Shown here: positions 1 to 9,907 of the stretch, one piece after another
How the letters are laid out: the number at the start of each line of letters is the position of its first letter
Numbering within the stretch: the stretch's first letter is position 1
NCBI RefSeq assembly: GCF_910588715.1
Contig: NZ_CAJURG010000003.1
Span: forward strand, 1 to 64,000
Direction: 5' to 3'
Origin: an uncultured Clostridium sp.
GTDB lineage: Bacteria; Bacillota; Clostridia; Clostridiales; Clostridiaceae
DNA length: 64,000 nt
Translations under genes and position numbers: made by a program
Notes under the pieces: model-generated
Databases searched by the model: none
Seen by the model: the letters and a program-made list of their open reading frames with translations, nothing else
What the model was told of the DNA's origin: nothing

Positions 1-33
1 GTTTGCAAATTCTCCTATTGAGTAATATTTCAC
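1..33 (-). CDS. Partial CDS: N-terminus of a MerR-type HTH protein
   Basis: Only eleven codons are inside the window. Reading leftward from a GTG at position 33 gives MKYYSIGEFAN, and a strong ribosome binding site (GAGGTGAT) lies 5 nt upstream. The word YSIGEFA is typical of the first helices of a MerR-family winged helix. Such an N-terminus occurs both in MerR transcription regulators and in IS607-type serine recombinases, and eleven residues cannot tell these apart. The gene runs off the left edge. Confidence 0.55.
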   Translation of the reverse strand, partial: MKYYSIGEFAN

Positions 34-218
34 AATTTATCACCTCAATAAGATTATATCATAAATAAATATATATTTTTATAGATTATTATAGATTATT
101 TTTAACAGTTAAAAGCCTCTTTTATTTTAGAGTTATTATTTTTCATACTGAATATTATAATCTAAATATCTACTCTTTAATATCAAAATATTACTATAAA
201 TTATTAATATAATTCTAT

Positions 219-266
219 TAAAAAAGAAGTTGATATAGATAAAATAAACTATCTATATCAACTTCT
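219..266 (-). terminator. Rho-independent terminator of the first sensor kinase
   Basis: A perfect 16-bp inverted repeat (225-240 with 251-266, 10-nt loop) is followed on the minus strand by six T. It lies just after the stop of the kinase gene ending at 277. Confidence 0.85.
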
Positions 267-276
267 AAATATAATT

Positions 277-3200
277 TTATTGTTTATCTTCCTCTGAAAC
301 TTCTATAGTATCAGGAAGTCCTATAATAAACTTGCTACCTTTATTAACTTCACTTTCAAGTCTGATATATCCACCATGAAGCTCTACTATATATTTAACA
401 AGTGTAAGCCCAATACCACTACTACTAACCTTCGTAACTTCTGCACCATCTGCTTGTTCAAATCTTTTAAATATAAATTCTTGGTCTTCCTTAGCTATTC
501 CAACTCCAGTATCCTCTATTGTTATCTCAATATTATCATTAACTTCTTTAATTAATACCCTAATTTCTCCACCTTCTGGAGTAAACTTAACTGCATTACC
601 TAATAAGTTAATTACACATCTTTCTATTTCAATTTCATCACATGAGATAACCTTTTCTTCCATATCAGGATCTATTATAAGTTGTAATCCCTTTTCCTCA
701 ATAAACTTGCTCATTGTAAGAGAAGCTTCTTCAACTAAACATACTATATCGTTATTTTTCTTATTAATTTTATATTTTCCACTTTCTATCTTAGAGCTAT
801 CTATAATATCATTTATTATTTTCAATAAATTATTGCAACTTCTACTTATTATACCCATATAACTATTAAGCTTTTCCTGTGTTATTCCCTCATTTGAATT
901 TAATAAGTTTATTAATTGAATAGTGGAATTTACTACATTTATTGGTGTTCTAAGCTCATGGGATAAGTTAACAAAATAATTATTTTTAAACTTTTCATAT
1001 TCTATTAACTTTTGACTTAACCTATTATTTTCCTCCAATTGATTTTTTAAATTCCTAGTCTTTTTATCTACTAAATGTCTTAATATCTTAACATAATTAA
1101 ATACATAAATAAAAAATATTAATAATACAACAAAATATATTATATAAGCTAAAGGGGTCTTCCAAATAGGATTTTTAATTCTTATATTTATGCTTGTCTC
1201 CTCAGTTAATTCACCATTTCCGTTCCTAGCTCTTATTTTTAAAGTATATTTTCCTGGCTCTAATGATTTTAACTCTAAGTTATTTTTAGAATCAATAAAT
1301 GTCCATTCATTATCAATTCCCTGTAACATATAATCATAAGTTACATTATTTATACCAGTATAATTAGGTAAAAAATAGTTTATATGTAGATTCTTATAAT
1401 TATATTTTAAAACTAACTCATTTCCATCATAAATAACCTTATCTTTGCCTACAAAAATCTCTCCAATGACTACCTTATCTTTATTCTGAGTGTGCTCTAC
1501 TAAATCATTTGTATTAAAATACGTAAGCCCCTCAGTACTACCAAATAAAATAGTTCCATCACTAAGTTTTAAACTTGAGTCTAGATTAAATTGATATCCA
1601 TACAACCCATCCATTTTACTGTAATTTGTAAATCTATTATCTTTTATTTTGAACCTATTTAAGCCCTTGTTAGTACTTGTCCAAATATCACCATTATTAT
1701 CGATTAAAATTGAATTTATAAAGTTATTAGTTAATCCCTCTGATGTAGTGTAAGTAGTAAACTTCTTTGTTTTTGTTTCAAACTTACTAAGTCCAATATT
1801 GCTACCTATCCATAGATCATCATTATCATCAAACTTCATACAAGTTATATAATTGCTAATTAATGAGTTTTTATTTGAAGGCTCATTTACATATACATCT
1901 ATAATACCTTCTTGCTTATCATATTTAACTAATCCAGTATTACTTCCACCTAACCAAATAATATTTTTATCTTTACTATCGGGCAATATAACTTTTATGT
2001 GCGTTGGATTTATTCCAAACGCTTTAATTTCTTCATTATAATACGTTTTTTTACTTTTTTCTATATCATAACTATAAAATCCTTCTGTATTGGCTATCCA
2101 TACCTTATCTCCATCATTATACATATAATTTAGCTCATCAGAATAGTAATTATAAATCTCAGCATTTTCATAGCCATCATTTTTTATATTAAGGCATATT
2201 ATTTCTTTATTAGTAGATATAATTATATATTTATCATTAATCTTAAATAATCTTTTTATATACCTATCACTAAAAGTAAATTTATCCTCTTCATATAATT
2301 TATTTACTAATTTACCATTATTTTTATTATATATGTATATACCTTTAAACTTAGTCGCTATCCAAATATATTCGTCTTGTTCTATCATAGATACTACATT
2401 TTTAAATTCCTCTTTATTAATATAATTAAATACTGCATTACTATTTAATATATTAACTCCCTTATCTGTTCCAATCCATACTACTCCGTTTTTATCTTCA
2501 TAAAAACATGTTATTATATTGCTTGATATAGAATTTTCAATGCTTGAATCTCTTGTAAATAAATTAATTGTTCCTTTATTTCTTGAATAACGAATTGCTC
2601 CCTGAGTACTTGATAGCCAAACTCCATCTTTTTTTTCAACAAAAACTATATTTTTATAAAAATTCACTTTATTATCTTTAAGAATAAAAATATCCTCTAA
2701 TTTATTTTCTGTTATATTATATCTTCTAACCCCTTCACTATTAAGCATATATAACAAATGTCTTTTATCTTCACCTATATTATATAAAAGTATAATGTCT
2801 TTAGATATAATAAAAATATTTCCGTAAGAGTCTTCTACTAAATCAGTTATAAATAATTTATCTCTAAAACTTGAACTATATACATTGAGATTTTTATCTA
2901 CTATATTCATTCCTAACTTTGTTCCAACCCATAAGCTATTATCTTTACCTTCCTCTAAACAAGTTACAGAAGAACTAGTAAGAGAATTTTCATCATCTTC
3001 AATATGGTATAATTTATCTATAGTTTTACTTTTCACATCTATTTTCATTAAACCATTTTCTGTTCCCACCCAAATAATATTTTTATCATAACTACTTCTT
3101 AATAATGCATTTATCTTTAAATTCCATCCATCTTCTAAATCATTCATACTTATAACAGTATCAGTATCTGTTAATAAGATATCTAATCCATCATCAGTTC

Positions 3201-3507
3201 CTATCCATATATTCCCCAAATAGTCTTCTGTTAAATCTGTTATATAAGTCGAACTTAAAGAATTATTATTCTTACTATTACAATTATATATTTTTATTGT
3301 TTTTCCATCATACCGATTGAGACCATCTTCAGTTCCTATCCATATATACCCCTTACTATCTTGAAATATACATGTTACATAGTTATTAGAAAGTCCCTCA
3401 TCGATAGACACTTTTTCAAAGTTATTTCTAATTAAAATTTCTGCATTTGGTTGCAGTGTAATTAATATATTAAAGAAAATAATTAATATTAAAGTCTTAA
3501 GTTTCAT
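277..3507 (-). CDS. Membrane sensor histidine kinase with reg_prop beta-propeller and Y_Y_Y domain
   Basis: Large sensor kinase of 1076 residues from the chosen start. The N-terminus is a signal-peptide or anchor segment. Then come many repeats of the type IWIGTEDGLNRYD, which are reg_prop blades of an extracytoplasmic beta-propeller, a Y_Y_Y module and one membrane span near residue 800. The kinase core follows: H box FVNLSHELRTPINV (His near 850), N box NLLGNAVKF, G1 DTGVGI and G2 SSGIGLTLVKYIVELHGG. There is no receiver or HTH domain, so it is not a hybrid kinase and needs a partner encoded elsewhere. An upstream ATG at 3540 is in frame but lacks a ribosome binding site; the ATG at 3507 directly precedes the hydrophobic segment and follows a purine-rich stretch. 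Propeller kinases of this build often respond to glycans (family knowledge); the ligand here is unknown. Confidence 0.88.
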   Translation of the reverse strand: MKLKTLILIIFFNILITLQPNAEILIRNNFEKVSIDEGLSNNYVTCIFQDSKGYIWIGTEDGLNRYDGKTIKIYNCNSKNNNSLSSTYITDLTEDYLGNIWIGTDDGLDILLTDTDTVISMNDLEDGWNLKINALLRSSYDKNIIWVGTENGLMKIDVKSKTIDKLYHIEDDENSLTSSSVTCLEEGKDNSLWVGTKLGMNIVDKNLNVYSSSFRDKLFITDLVEDSYGNIFIISKDIILLYNIGEDKRHLLYMLNSEGVRRYNITENKLEDIFILKDNKVNFYKNIVFVEKKDGVWLSSTQGAIRYSRNKGTINLFTRDSSIENSISSNIITCFYEDKNGVVWIGTDKGVNILNSNAVFNYINKEEFKNVVSMIEQDEYIWIATKFKGIYIYNKNNGKLVNKLYEEDKFTFSDRYIKRLFKINDKYIIISTNKEIICLNIKNDGYENAEIYNYYSDELNYMYNDGDKVWIANTEGFYSYDIEKSKKTYYNEEIKAFGINPTHIKVILPDSKDKNIIWLGGSNTGLVKYDKQEGIIDVYVNEPSNKNSLISNYITCMKFDDNDDLWIGSNIGLSKFETKTKKFTTYTTSEGLTNNFINSILIDNNGDIWTSTNKGLNRFKIKDNRFTNYSKMDGLYGYQFNLDSSLKLSDGTILFGSTEGLTYFNTNDLVEHTQNKDKVVIGEIFVGKDKVIYDGNELVLKYNYKNLHINYFLPNYTGINNVTYDYMLQGIDNEWTFIDSKNNLELKSLEPGKYTLKIRARNGNGELTEETSINIRIKNPIWKTPLAYIIYFVVLLIFFIYVFNYVKILRHLVDKKTRNLKNQLEENNRLSQKLIEYEKFKNNYFVNLSHELRTPINVVNSTIQLINLLNSNEGITQEKLNSYMGIISRSCNNLLKIINDIIDSSKIESGKYKINKKNNDIVCLVEEASLTMSKFIEEKGLQLIIDPDMEEKVISCDEIEIERCVINLLGNAVKFTPEGGEIRVLIKEVNDNIEITIEDTGVGIAKEDQEFIFKRFEQADGAEVTKVSSSGIGLTLVKYIVELHGGYIRLESEVNKGSKFIIGLPDTIEVSEEDKQ

Positions 3508-3659
3508 CTTCTCTCTTAACCTCACATTTTTAAAATACATTCAGTTAGGTAATAATAATCATTAAATATTTTAATTGATTTGCTTTATTTTTTGTTTTAA
3601 ATTGTCGCTAAATGTATATTTTTATATTCATATTGCATCTATATCTAATATTTTTATAT

Positions 3660-4964
3660 CTAATTATTTTGTATCATTAAATATGTGGTAAATATATTAT
3701 TTTCATGCTTTCTATTTATATATCCATTATATTTTTTTACTACTTCATCAACTTGATTAAGTCCAATACCATGTATTCCCTTATTCTTTGTAGATAAAAA
3801 CTTACCATCTATATATTTTAACTTCCCATTAGTTGTATTACTTATTTTTATTATGAATCTATTATTTTCTGAAATTATATTTAAATCTATATATTTATAT
3901 CCCTCAGTAATAATACAGGCTTCAATTGAATTATCAAGTAAGTTCCCCAAAATAATACATATATCTATATTTGAAATATTTATCTTTTTGTTAATCCTAA
4001 TATTTAAATCTATTTTTATATCATATTTTTTTGTAACTTTTAATTTATTTACTAATATAGAATTTATTAAAACATTATCAGTGTATATTTTATTGTCTAT
4101 ATCATTTATTCTTTCATTCATTTCATCTATATATGAAATAACTTCTTTTTCAGTTCCTAGCTCTAATAAACCCTTAATCGTACTGATGTGGTTTTTAAAA
4201 TCATGTTTCCATCCCATCATCTTAATGTACATATCCATTACTTCTTTATTACTTAATTTATCTTCTAAGCTCATTTCAAGCATAATTCTTTTCTCAGCTT
4301 GATTAAAAATTAAGTTTACCATTATTATTAATAATATTTGTATAGCACTAAAACTAAACACAATATAAATAATATCAGAATTTATTATATCTAAACTCCT
4401 AATTAATTTTTTTTGTATAATTACATTTAATATTAAATTTAAAATTAAAATTATTCCTAATATGTATAAAAATTTACTTTTTATGTACTTTATAAATTTC
4501 ATTTTATTAAAGAAAATAAAAATTACTAAAATTTTGATAAATCTATTAATTGTTGTTACCAAAACCCTTCTATCATTAACATAAATTAATACTTCATTAA
4601 ATTCTAAACCCAATGTCATTGAAATAGTTATAAAAATGCTAAAGGCTATTATTATAATAATATTAACATAAAATAATGATAAAAATATCTTTTCAGAAAT
4701 CCTACCATCTCTTAAAAATAGGGGATATATAATTAACAAAATATAACAAAATATAATAAATGTAAATTTTTTATTATATCTAATTCCTGTTAACATTTCA
4801 TTTTGAATAATTATTTGCATTAATGTATAAAATATAATCGTAATTAGTGAATATACTTTTTCATATTTTTCATTTTTGGGCGCTAAAGTCCTATTAAAAA
4901 AATATACTGTCATAACTGAATTTATAATATCACTTATCATTTCGATTATATGTACGCTACCCAT
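3660..4964 (-). CDS. AgrC-like GHKL sensor histidine kinase
   Basis: A 434-residue protein. The N-terminal half, to about residue 225, is almost entirely hydrophobic with about six membrane spans. The C-terminal half carries the phosphoacceptor motif WKHDFKNHIS (His near 255), the N box LGNLLDNSIEAC and a G box GIHGIGLNQV. This is the AgrC/GHKL architecture, used by kinases that sense peptides or small molecules. Its start overlaps the end of the upstream LytTR regulator by 8 nt, so the two are translationally coupled and surely form a two-component pair. No agrB-like or agrD-like gene is visible nearby, so the signal source is unknown. A sensor for a host-made or distantly encoded peptide is possible but unproven. 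Confidence 0.85.
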   Translation of the reverse strand: MGSVHIIEMISDIINSVMTVYFFNRTLAPKNEKYEKVYSLITIIFYTLMQIIIQNEMLTGIRYNKKFTFIIFCYILLIIYPLFLRDGRISEKIFLSLFYVNIIIIIAFSIFITISMTLGLEFNEVLIYVNDRRVLVTTINRFIKILVIFIFFNKMKFIKYIKSKFLYILGIILILNLILNVIIQKKLIRSLDIINSDIIYIVFSFSAIQILLIIMVNLIFNQAEKRIMLEMSLEDKLSNKEVMDMYIKMMGWKHDFKNHISTIKGLLELGTEKEVISYIDEMNERINDIDNKIYTDNVLINSILVNKLKVTKKYDIKIDLNIRINKKINISNIDICIILGNLLDNSIEACIITEGYKYIDLNIISENNRFIIKISNTTNGKLKYIDGKFLSTKNKGIHGIGLNQVDEVVKKYNGYINRKHENNIFTTYLMIQNN

Positions 4965-5691
4965 TAATTACATTAGCACCACCTTCACAAATATAATTTA
5001 TAAAAACTTCATTTAATTCTTTAAACTTTCCACGACTTATAGGTATTTTAACTCCATTTTCTAATACTAAATTACATTTTTCTATAGACTTAATATACTT
5101 TATATTTACTATATAAGATCTATGACATCTAATAAAATGCTCATCTGGCAACATGCTTTCTATCTCGCTTATCTTTTTTCTAACAGTTATCTTCTCTAAA
5201 TCAGTATGAATATCTATATAAGGTGAAAACATTATGCAATAATGTATATCATTATAACTTAATTTTATGCTTTTTTTAGGTGTTTCTAAAACAATCATTC
5301 CAAGTTTTTCTTTTTTATTTATTTCCTCTTGTGTTTTATCTAAACAGAAATATAAATCTTCTGTATTTATAGGTTTGATTAAATAATGCAATGCTCCTAC
5401 TTTATATCCATGTAATGCATATTTAAATATTCCTGTTACAAAAACAATCTTAACACTTTTATTTTTTTCTCTAATTAAATTTGATAATTCAAGTCCTGAC
5501 ATTTGACTTAACTTTATATCTAAAAATATAATGTCATACTTATCATAATCCTCCCATTTAAACAGAAAAGATTCTGCACTCTTGAAATTATCTATTGATA
5601 CCTTTACCCCTTTCTCTTCAGACCACTTTTTAATCTTATTATTAAGTAAATTAATTTGTATAACCTGATCTTCACATATTGCTATTTTCAT
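4957..5691 (-). CDS. LytTR-family response regulator (AgrA-like)
   Basis: A 244-residue regulator. Residues 1-120 form a receiver domain with the acidic pocket CEDQ, phosphoacceptor Asp58 in IIFLDIKLS, and the conserved Lys in LIKPI. Residues about 140-240 form a LytTR DNA-binding domain, with the FIRCHRSYIVN core and the ISRGKFKEL end. It is the first gene of the pair with the GHKL kinase, and a ribosome binding site AAGGAG precedes the ATG. LytTR proteins bind direct repeats in promoters. I looked for such repeats upstream of neighbouring genes and did not find a convincing set, so its regulon is unknown. Confidence 0.9.
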   Translation of the reverse strand: MKIAICEDQVIQINLLNNKIKKWSEEKGVKVSIDNFKSAESFLFKWEDYDKYDIIFLDIKLSQMSGLELSNLIREKNKSVKIVFVTGIFKYALHGYKVGALHYLIKPINTEDLYFCLDKTQEEINKKEKLGMIVLETPKKSIKLSYNDIHYCIMFSPYIDIHTDLEKITVRKKISEIESMLPDEHFIRCHRSYIVNIKYIKSIEKCNLVLENGVKIPISRGKFKELNEVFINYICEGGANVING

Positions 5692-6222
5692 TACATAACT
5701 CCTTTACTAATAATCTTCATCCTATAGTAATAATTCAAAAATGTCTTTCCACTATATAATATCATAAAACTTTATTTTTTTATAAATATACTTATAAAAA
5801 TTAAATAAATATATAATTTAAAATTTAATTAAACTATTTTTTAAATTAAAATAAATTTTTATGCCTTTAATTAATTAACTTTATTTTTAAAAATATAAAA
5901 TTCATTTTAATATCGTTTATAAATTTTATATTTTCTATTAAAAATAGTAATATAATAATTCTATCTTCTAAAATTTACACTATTTATTTAAAAAATATAA
6001 AATATACTATTAATTATTTTATCCATATATTTATTACTTAATCATTTATATATAACTCTTTAAAGCTCTTAGAATATTTTTCAATATTAACTCTATAAAA
6101 TACTATCATATAAATACCTTTAAAGCTATAAAAGCAACAATTAACTTACTAGTAATTGACTATTTAATACTAGAAATATAAAATAATACTTAATTTAATA
6201 TCTTTAGGAGGATTATATATTT
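5692..6222. promoter_or_regulatory. 531-bp divergent intergenic region between regulator pair and second kinase
   Basis: Extremely A+T-rich, with no ORF of useful length on the plus strand (the ATGs open into frames of under ten codons). It carries the promoters of the two divergent units. Before the right-hand kinase I see TTGACT at 6156-6161, a 17-nt spacer, TAAAAT at 6179-6184, then AGGAGG before the ATG at 6223. The ten-base word CTTTAAAGCT occurs twice, near 6060 and 6119, and could be a regulator site, but this is weak. Confidence 0.5.
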
Positions 6223-9200
6223 ATGAATAGAAATATTAATAAAATACTATTATTTATCACATTACTGTTAATATGCATAAATATTCCCTCACCAGCTAAT
6301 GCATCTGAGCTTATATTTTATAATCTAACAGCATCAGATGGATTATCACAAACCTCAATAAATTGTATATATCAAGATAGTTCAGATTATATTTGGATTG
6401 GTACAAAAAATGGACTAAACAGATATAATGGATACGAATTCGAAATTTATAATAAGGGTTTTAGGGAGAAGCGGAATATTATTGATAGCCAAATTATCTG
6501 TTTAAATGAAGATAAAAATAATAATTTATGGGTAGGAACCCTTGATGGTTTAAGTAAAATCAACTTAAAAACTGATGAAATAACTAATTATAGTACAAGC
6601 AATAGTTCACTTTCATCAAATAAAGTTTTGGATATCAAAATTAATAATAATGGTGATATTCTAATTGCTACGTCAAATGGATTAAACCTATACAATGATA
6701 GTAACAATACCTTTATTTCTTTAAGCAAAGAAGACTTTGAACTTTCATATTCAAAGATATTTTCCGTAGAATTTTATAATGATAATGAAGTTTATATGAT
6801 TTCAACAAATCATTTAATAAAATATGATATTAAAAACAATGAATATACATTAATTAAATCCTTAGTGGAGAATAATAGATTCACAGCTATATCATTATAT
6901 GAAGATATAATATACTTAGGAAGTGAATTTGATGGTATGTATACATATAACATTAATACTGGAGAAATGAATAAAGGTTATAAATTATCTACTAATGATG
7001 ATAATAGCCCTTCCCCTACTATTAATTATATTTATAATGATGATACTGGAACTTACGTTGGCTCAACCAACGGATTGTACATATTTAACAAAAATGGCTC
7101 ACAAAAACATTTTACAAACAATTCATATGATGAATATTCTATAATTGGTAATAGCATTTCATATATTACTAAAGATTCTAATGGACTTTTATGGATAGGT
7201 ACATTTGCTGGAATAAGTACAACAGATTGTGATTTAGGAATTAGTCATTATGATGACTTCATCATAAACCCAAGCGTAAAAAATAATATTATTGTTGGTA
7301 CCTATGAAGATATTGATGAAAAGTTATGGCTTGGAGTTTATGGAAGTGGAATAAGTATATGGGATAGAAAAAATAATATCGTTACTCAATTAAGTACTGA
7401 AACTGAAAATAAACTAAACTCTGATATAATTTGGGACATTAAGGGTAATGAAAAATATATTTTTGCTACCTCTTCCTTTGGGTTAAATATTATTGATAGA
7501 GAAACCTTAGAGGTTAAAAATTTACTACAAAATAAATATTGCCATACATTATATGTAGATGGAGATTATTTGTGGATTGGAACTATTGGTGGTTTCGATA
7601 TTATTAATTTAAATGACTTTAGTGTAAAAACTATTAATGATTTACTTTCTGAAAATAACATAAATATTAGCTTAGGTGGTCCTATTTTCAAAGATTCACA
7701 AAATACTTATTGGCTTGGTGGAGCAAATAAAGAAGGTTTAATTCACTTCAATCCTAATAATAACGCCGTAAAACTATTCAAGTATGATGAATCTAAAAAT
7801 AGCATATCTGATAATACTATTTTATCAATTTCTGAGGATGATAAAGGTAATCTATGGTTTGGTACTGAAAGTGCTTTAAATAAATACAATAGATTAACTG
7901 ACGAATTTAAAATATATTCTATTGAAAATGGACTTTCTAATAATACAATTTATAGCATTATTCCATTTAACGATAAAATATGGATAAATACAAATTCAGG
8001 AATAAATTGCTTAGAGTTTAGAGATGAACAGTTAATAAATGTAAAGAAATATTTAAACAATATAGAGTTTTCCGTAAATTCATATTTAGAAACTAAAGGT
8101 GGAGAATATATATTTGGATCTATTAATGGTATATATGTAATAAATCCAACTGCCATAGAAAAAAATATATCTTCTCCTAAACTACACTTAGATTCAGTTT
8201 CTATAAACGGAAAAAAGATAAATGATTTAAGTAATATTTCTATAAATTATAAAGAAAATTACATTACTATAAATTTATTCACAAACATTTATGGTAATAT
8301 GAACAATGTTAATTTTTATTATCGTATAAATAACTCTAGTTGGGCACCAGTAAACGGCAATAAAATTACATTTTCAGAATTAAGTGATAAAAAATATAGT
8401 ATAGATTTTATTGCTAGAAACTTTAATGGAAATACTAGCGAAATTAAGAATTTTTCTTTTCAAGTAAAACCACCGTTTTGGAGAAATAAATTTTCTAAGT
8501 TTATTTATTTTGCATTATTGCTTGTAATTATAGTATATATTTTGCTTAAAATAGCACAATTAAAAAATGTTATTACTCTAAAAAATAGACAACTAGCTAA
8601 GGAAATTAACGAAAAAAATGAACTTCTTCAAAAAAATATTGAATTAGAAAAACGTAAGAATAATTATTTAATTAATATGTCTCATGAACTTAGAACTCCT
8701 TTAAATGTTATAGGAGCAACTCAGCAATTAATAGTTAAACTTAATAATACAGGTAACATTTCTTCTGATGATTTATCAAGGTATATGAAGATAAATGATA
8801 ATAATTTAAAGCGACTTTTAAATATTATTAATGATTTAATTGATTCTTCTAAAATGAATGAAGGGATTTATAATCTGCTTATTGAAGAAAAAGATATTAT
8901 TTATGTAGTTGAAGAAGCTGCCTTATCATTAAAGAGTTTAACTGAAGAAAAGGAAATAGACCTTATTGTTGATACAAATACAGAAGATTGCATTATGAAG
9001 TTTGATCCTGCTGCCATTGAAAGATGTATTGTAAATATTGTTGGTAATGCTATAAAGTTTACAGATAATCATGGTCAAATTCTTGTTAATATGATTGATT
9101 CTGATGATATATTAACTATAGAAATAAGTGATACTGGTATCGGTGTACCACCTGAAAAACTTGATAGTATCTTTGATAGATTTAGTCAGGTTGTAAGTTC

Positions 9201-9369
9201 TAAGAGAGAATTTTCTAAGGGTAGTGGTTTAGGTCTTACTATTACCAAAGGACTAGTTGAACTTCATGGTGGAGAAATTAGTGTTTCAAGTGAATTTGGA
9301 AAAGGTACAACCTTTATAATAAAATTACCTAAAAATTATGATGTAGAAGGTATGGAAAATTTAGTGTAA
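6223..9369 (+). CDS. Membrane sensor histidine kinase with reg_prop beta-propeller and Y_Y_Y domain (paralogue)
   Basis: A 1048-residue sensor kinase, paralogous to the one ending at 277 but on the opposite strand. A signal peptide (hydrophobic residues 8-22, then NIPSPANAS) leads into reg_prop blades such as YIWIGTKNGLNRYNG. A Y_Y_Y domain follows at about 680-750, then a membrane span near 765-785. The kinase core has H box LINMSHELRTPLNV (His near 820), N box NIVGNAIKFTD, G1 DTGIGV and G2 GSGLGLTITKGLVELHGGE. No receiver or output domain is attached. Start chosen by an AGGAGG 11 nt upstream and the signal peptide. It probably senses an extracellular ligand, perhaps a glycan or its products, and must signal to an unlinked regulator or to the LytTR protein next door. 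Confidence 0.88.
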   Translation: MNRNINKILLFITLLLICINIPSPANASELIFYNLTASDGLSQTSINCIYQDSSDYIWIGTKNGLNRYNGYEFEIYNKGFREKRNIIDSQIICLNEDKNNNLWVGTLDGLSKINLKTDEITNYSTSNSSLSSNKVLDIKINNNGDILIATSNGLNLYNDSNNTFISLSKEDFELSYSKIFSVEFYNDNEVYMISTNHLIKYDIKNNEYTLIKSLVENNRFTAISLYEDIIYLGSEFDGMYTYNINTGEMNKGYKLSTNDDNSPSPTINYIYNDDTGTYVGSTNGLYIFNKNGSQKHFTNNSYDEYSIIGNSISYITKDSNGLLWIGTFAGISTTDCDLGISHYDDFIINPSVKNNIIVGTYEDIDEKLWLGVYGSGISIWDRKNNIVTQLSTETENKLNSDIIWDIKGNEKYIFATSSFGLNIIDRETLEVKNLLQNKYCHTLYVDGDYLWIGTIGGFDIINLNDFSVKTINDLLSENNINISLGGPIFKDSQNTYWLGGANKEGLIHFNPNNNAVKLFKYDESKNSISDNTILSISEDDKGNLWFGTESALNKYNRLTDEFKIYSIENGLSNNTIYSIIPFNDKIWINTNSGINCLEFRDEQLINVKKYLNNIEFSVNSYLETKGGEYIFGSINGIYVINPTAIEKNISSPKLHLDSVSINGKKINDLSNISINYKENYITINLFTNIYGNMNNVNFYYRINNSSWAPVNGNKITFSELSDKKYSIDFIARNFNGNTSEIKNFSFQVKPPFWRNKFSKFIYFALLLVIIVYILLKIAQLKNVITLKNRQLAKEINEKNELLQKNIELEKRKNNYLINMSHELRTPLNVIGATQQLIVKLNNTGNISSDDLSRYMKINDNNLKRLLNIINDLIDSSKMNEGIYNLLIEEKDIIYVVEEAALSLKSLTEEKEIDLIVDTNTEDCIMKFDPAAIERCIVNIVGNAIKFTDNHGQILVNMIDSDDILTIEISDTGIGVPPEKLDSIFDRFSQVVSSKREFSKGSGLGLTITKGLVELHGGEISVSSEFGKGTTFIIKLPKNYDVEGMENLV

Positions 9370-9375
9370 TATATT

Positions 9376-9411
9376 AAAAACAGTAGAAATTATAATTTCT
9401 ACTGTTTTTTT
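9376..9411 (+). terminator. Bidirectional terminator
   Basis: A stem of about 15 bp (AAACAGTAGAAAT with its complement) is followed by seven T on the plus strand and five T on the minus strand. It serves the kinase ending at 9369 and probably also the minus-strand cassette ending at 9478. Confidence 0.85.
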
Positions 9412-9477
9412 ACATACCGAAAGATAAGTATCTAAACTTAATATTTAACCTTTATTATTTATTTCACAACTATATCT

Positions 9478-9906
9478 CTAAATAATTGATCCATCATTAT
9501 CTACAACTTTTACTGGAAATACCCATACAGTTCTCAATATACCATCTTCATCTTTTTGTTTTTCTTGATAAGGAGTTTCAGATAATTTAACTTGACCTCT
9601 ATAAATATACTTTTTTCTTTCAAAAACTTCAAAAAGAAATACATCAACTCCATTAATATTTGATTCATTTAAAGTTCTATTTTGAGCTGCATTAATATCT
9701 TGATCTCCCTTTTTTCCCATACCTATATAATGAAGGGTGTCCCCAAACCACTTATCTTCATATAATCCTTTTGTATGGTCTGAAATAATTACTAATGTAT
9801 TTGTAGTTTTGGATCTTCTCATTCCTCCCATATTTCCACATACAAAAGTAGCTCTTAATTCATCATTTGTTATAGCCTTTCCTAATTCAAGTTTTGGATT
9901 AAACAT
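9478..9906 (-). CDS. Small SRA-like (ScoMcrA-type) DNA-modification reader, single domain
   Basis: A 142-residue protein, one domain long. The run TLVIISDHTKGLYEDKW (residues 37-53), then DTLHYIGMGKKGDQD (56-70), QNRTL, a VFLFEVFE strand and a C-terminal VWVFPVKV strand resemble the SRA-like domain of ScoMcrA-type modification-dependent endonucleases, from memory of that family. There is no HNH or other nuclease motif, so it would be a reader or adaptor. It is the last gene of a three-gene unit. The preceding NUDIX gene stops 1 nt before this ATG, and the AAGGAG ribosome binding site lies inside the NUDIX coding end, so the two are translationally coupled. The family call is moderately sure; the function is inferred. 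Confidence 0.6.
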   Translation of the reverse strand: MFNPKLELGKAITNDELRATFVCGNMGGMRRSKTTNTLVIISDHTKGLYEDKWFGDTLHYIGMGKKGDQDINAAQNRTLNESNINGVDVFLFEVFERKKYIYRGQVKLSETPYQEKQKDEDGILRTVWVFPVKVVDNDGSII

Positions 9907-9907
9907 A

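Noticed and set aside
3853..4302. Plus-strand 149-codon open frame opposite the GHKL kinase
   Set aside because: It is an antisense shadow: composition mirrors the complementary strand and there is no start signal.
5692..6222. A possible AgrD-type peptide gene in the kinase intergenic gap
   Set aside because: The ATGs in the plus strand open frames of fewer than ten codons and none resembles an AgrD precursor.
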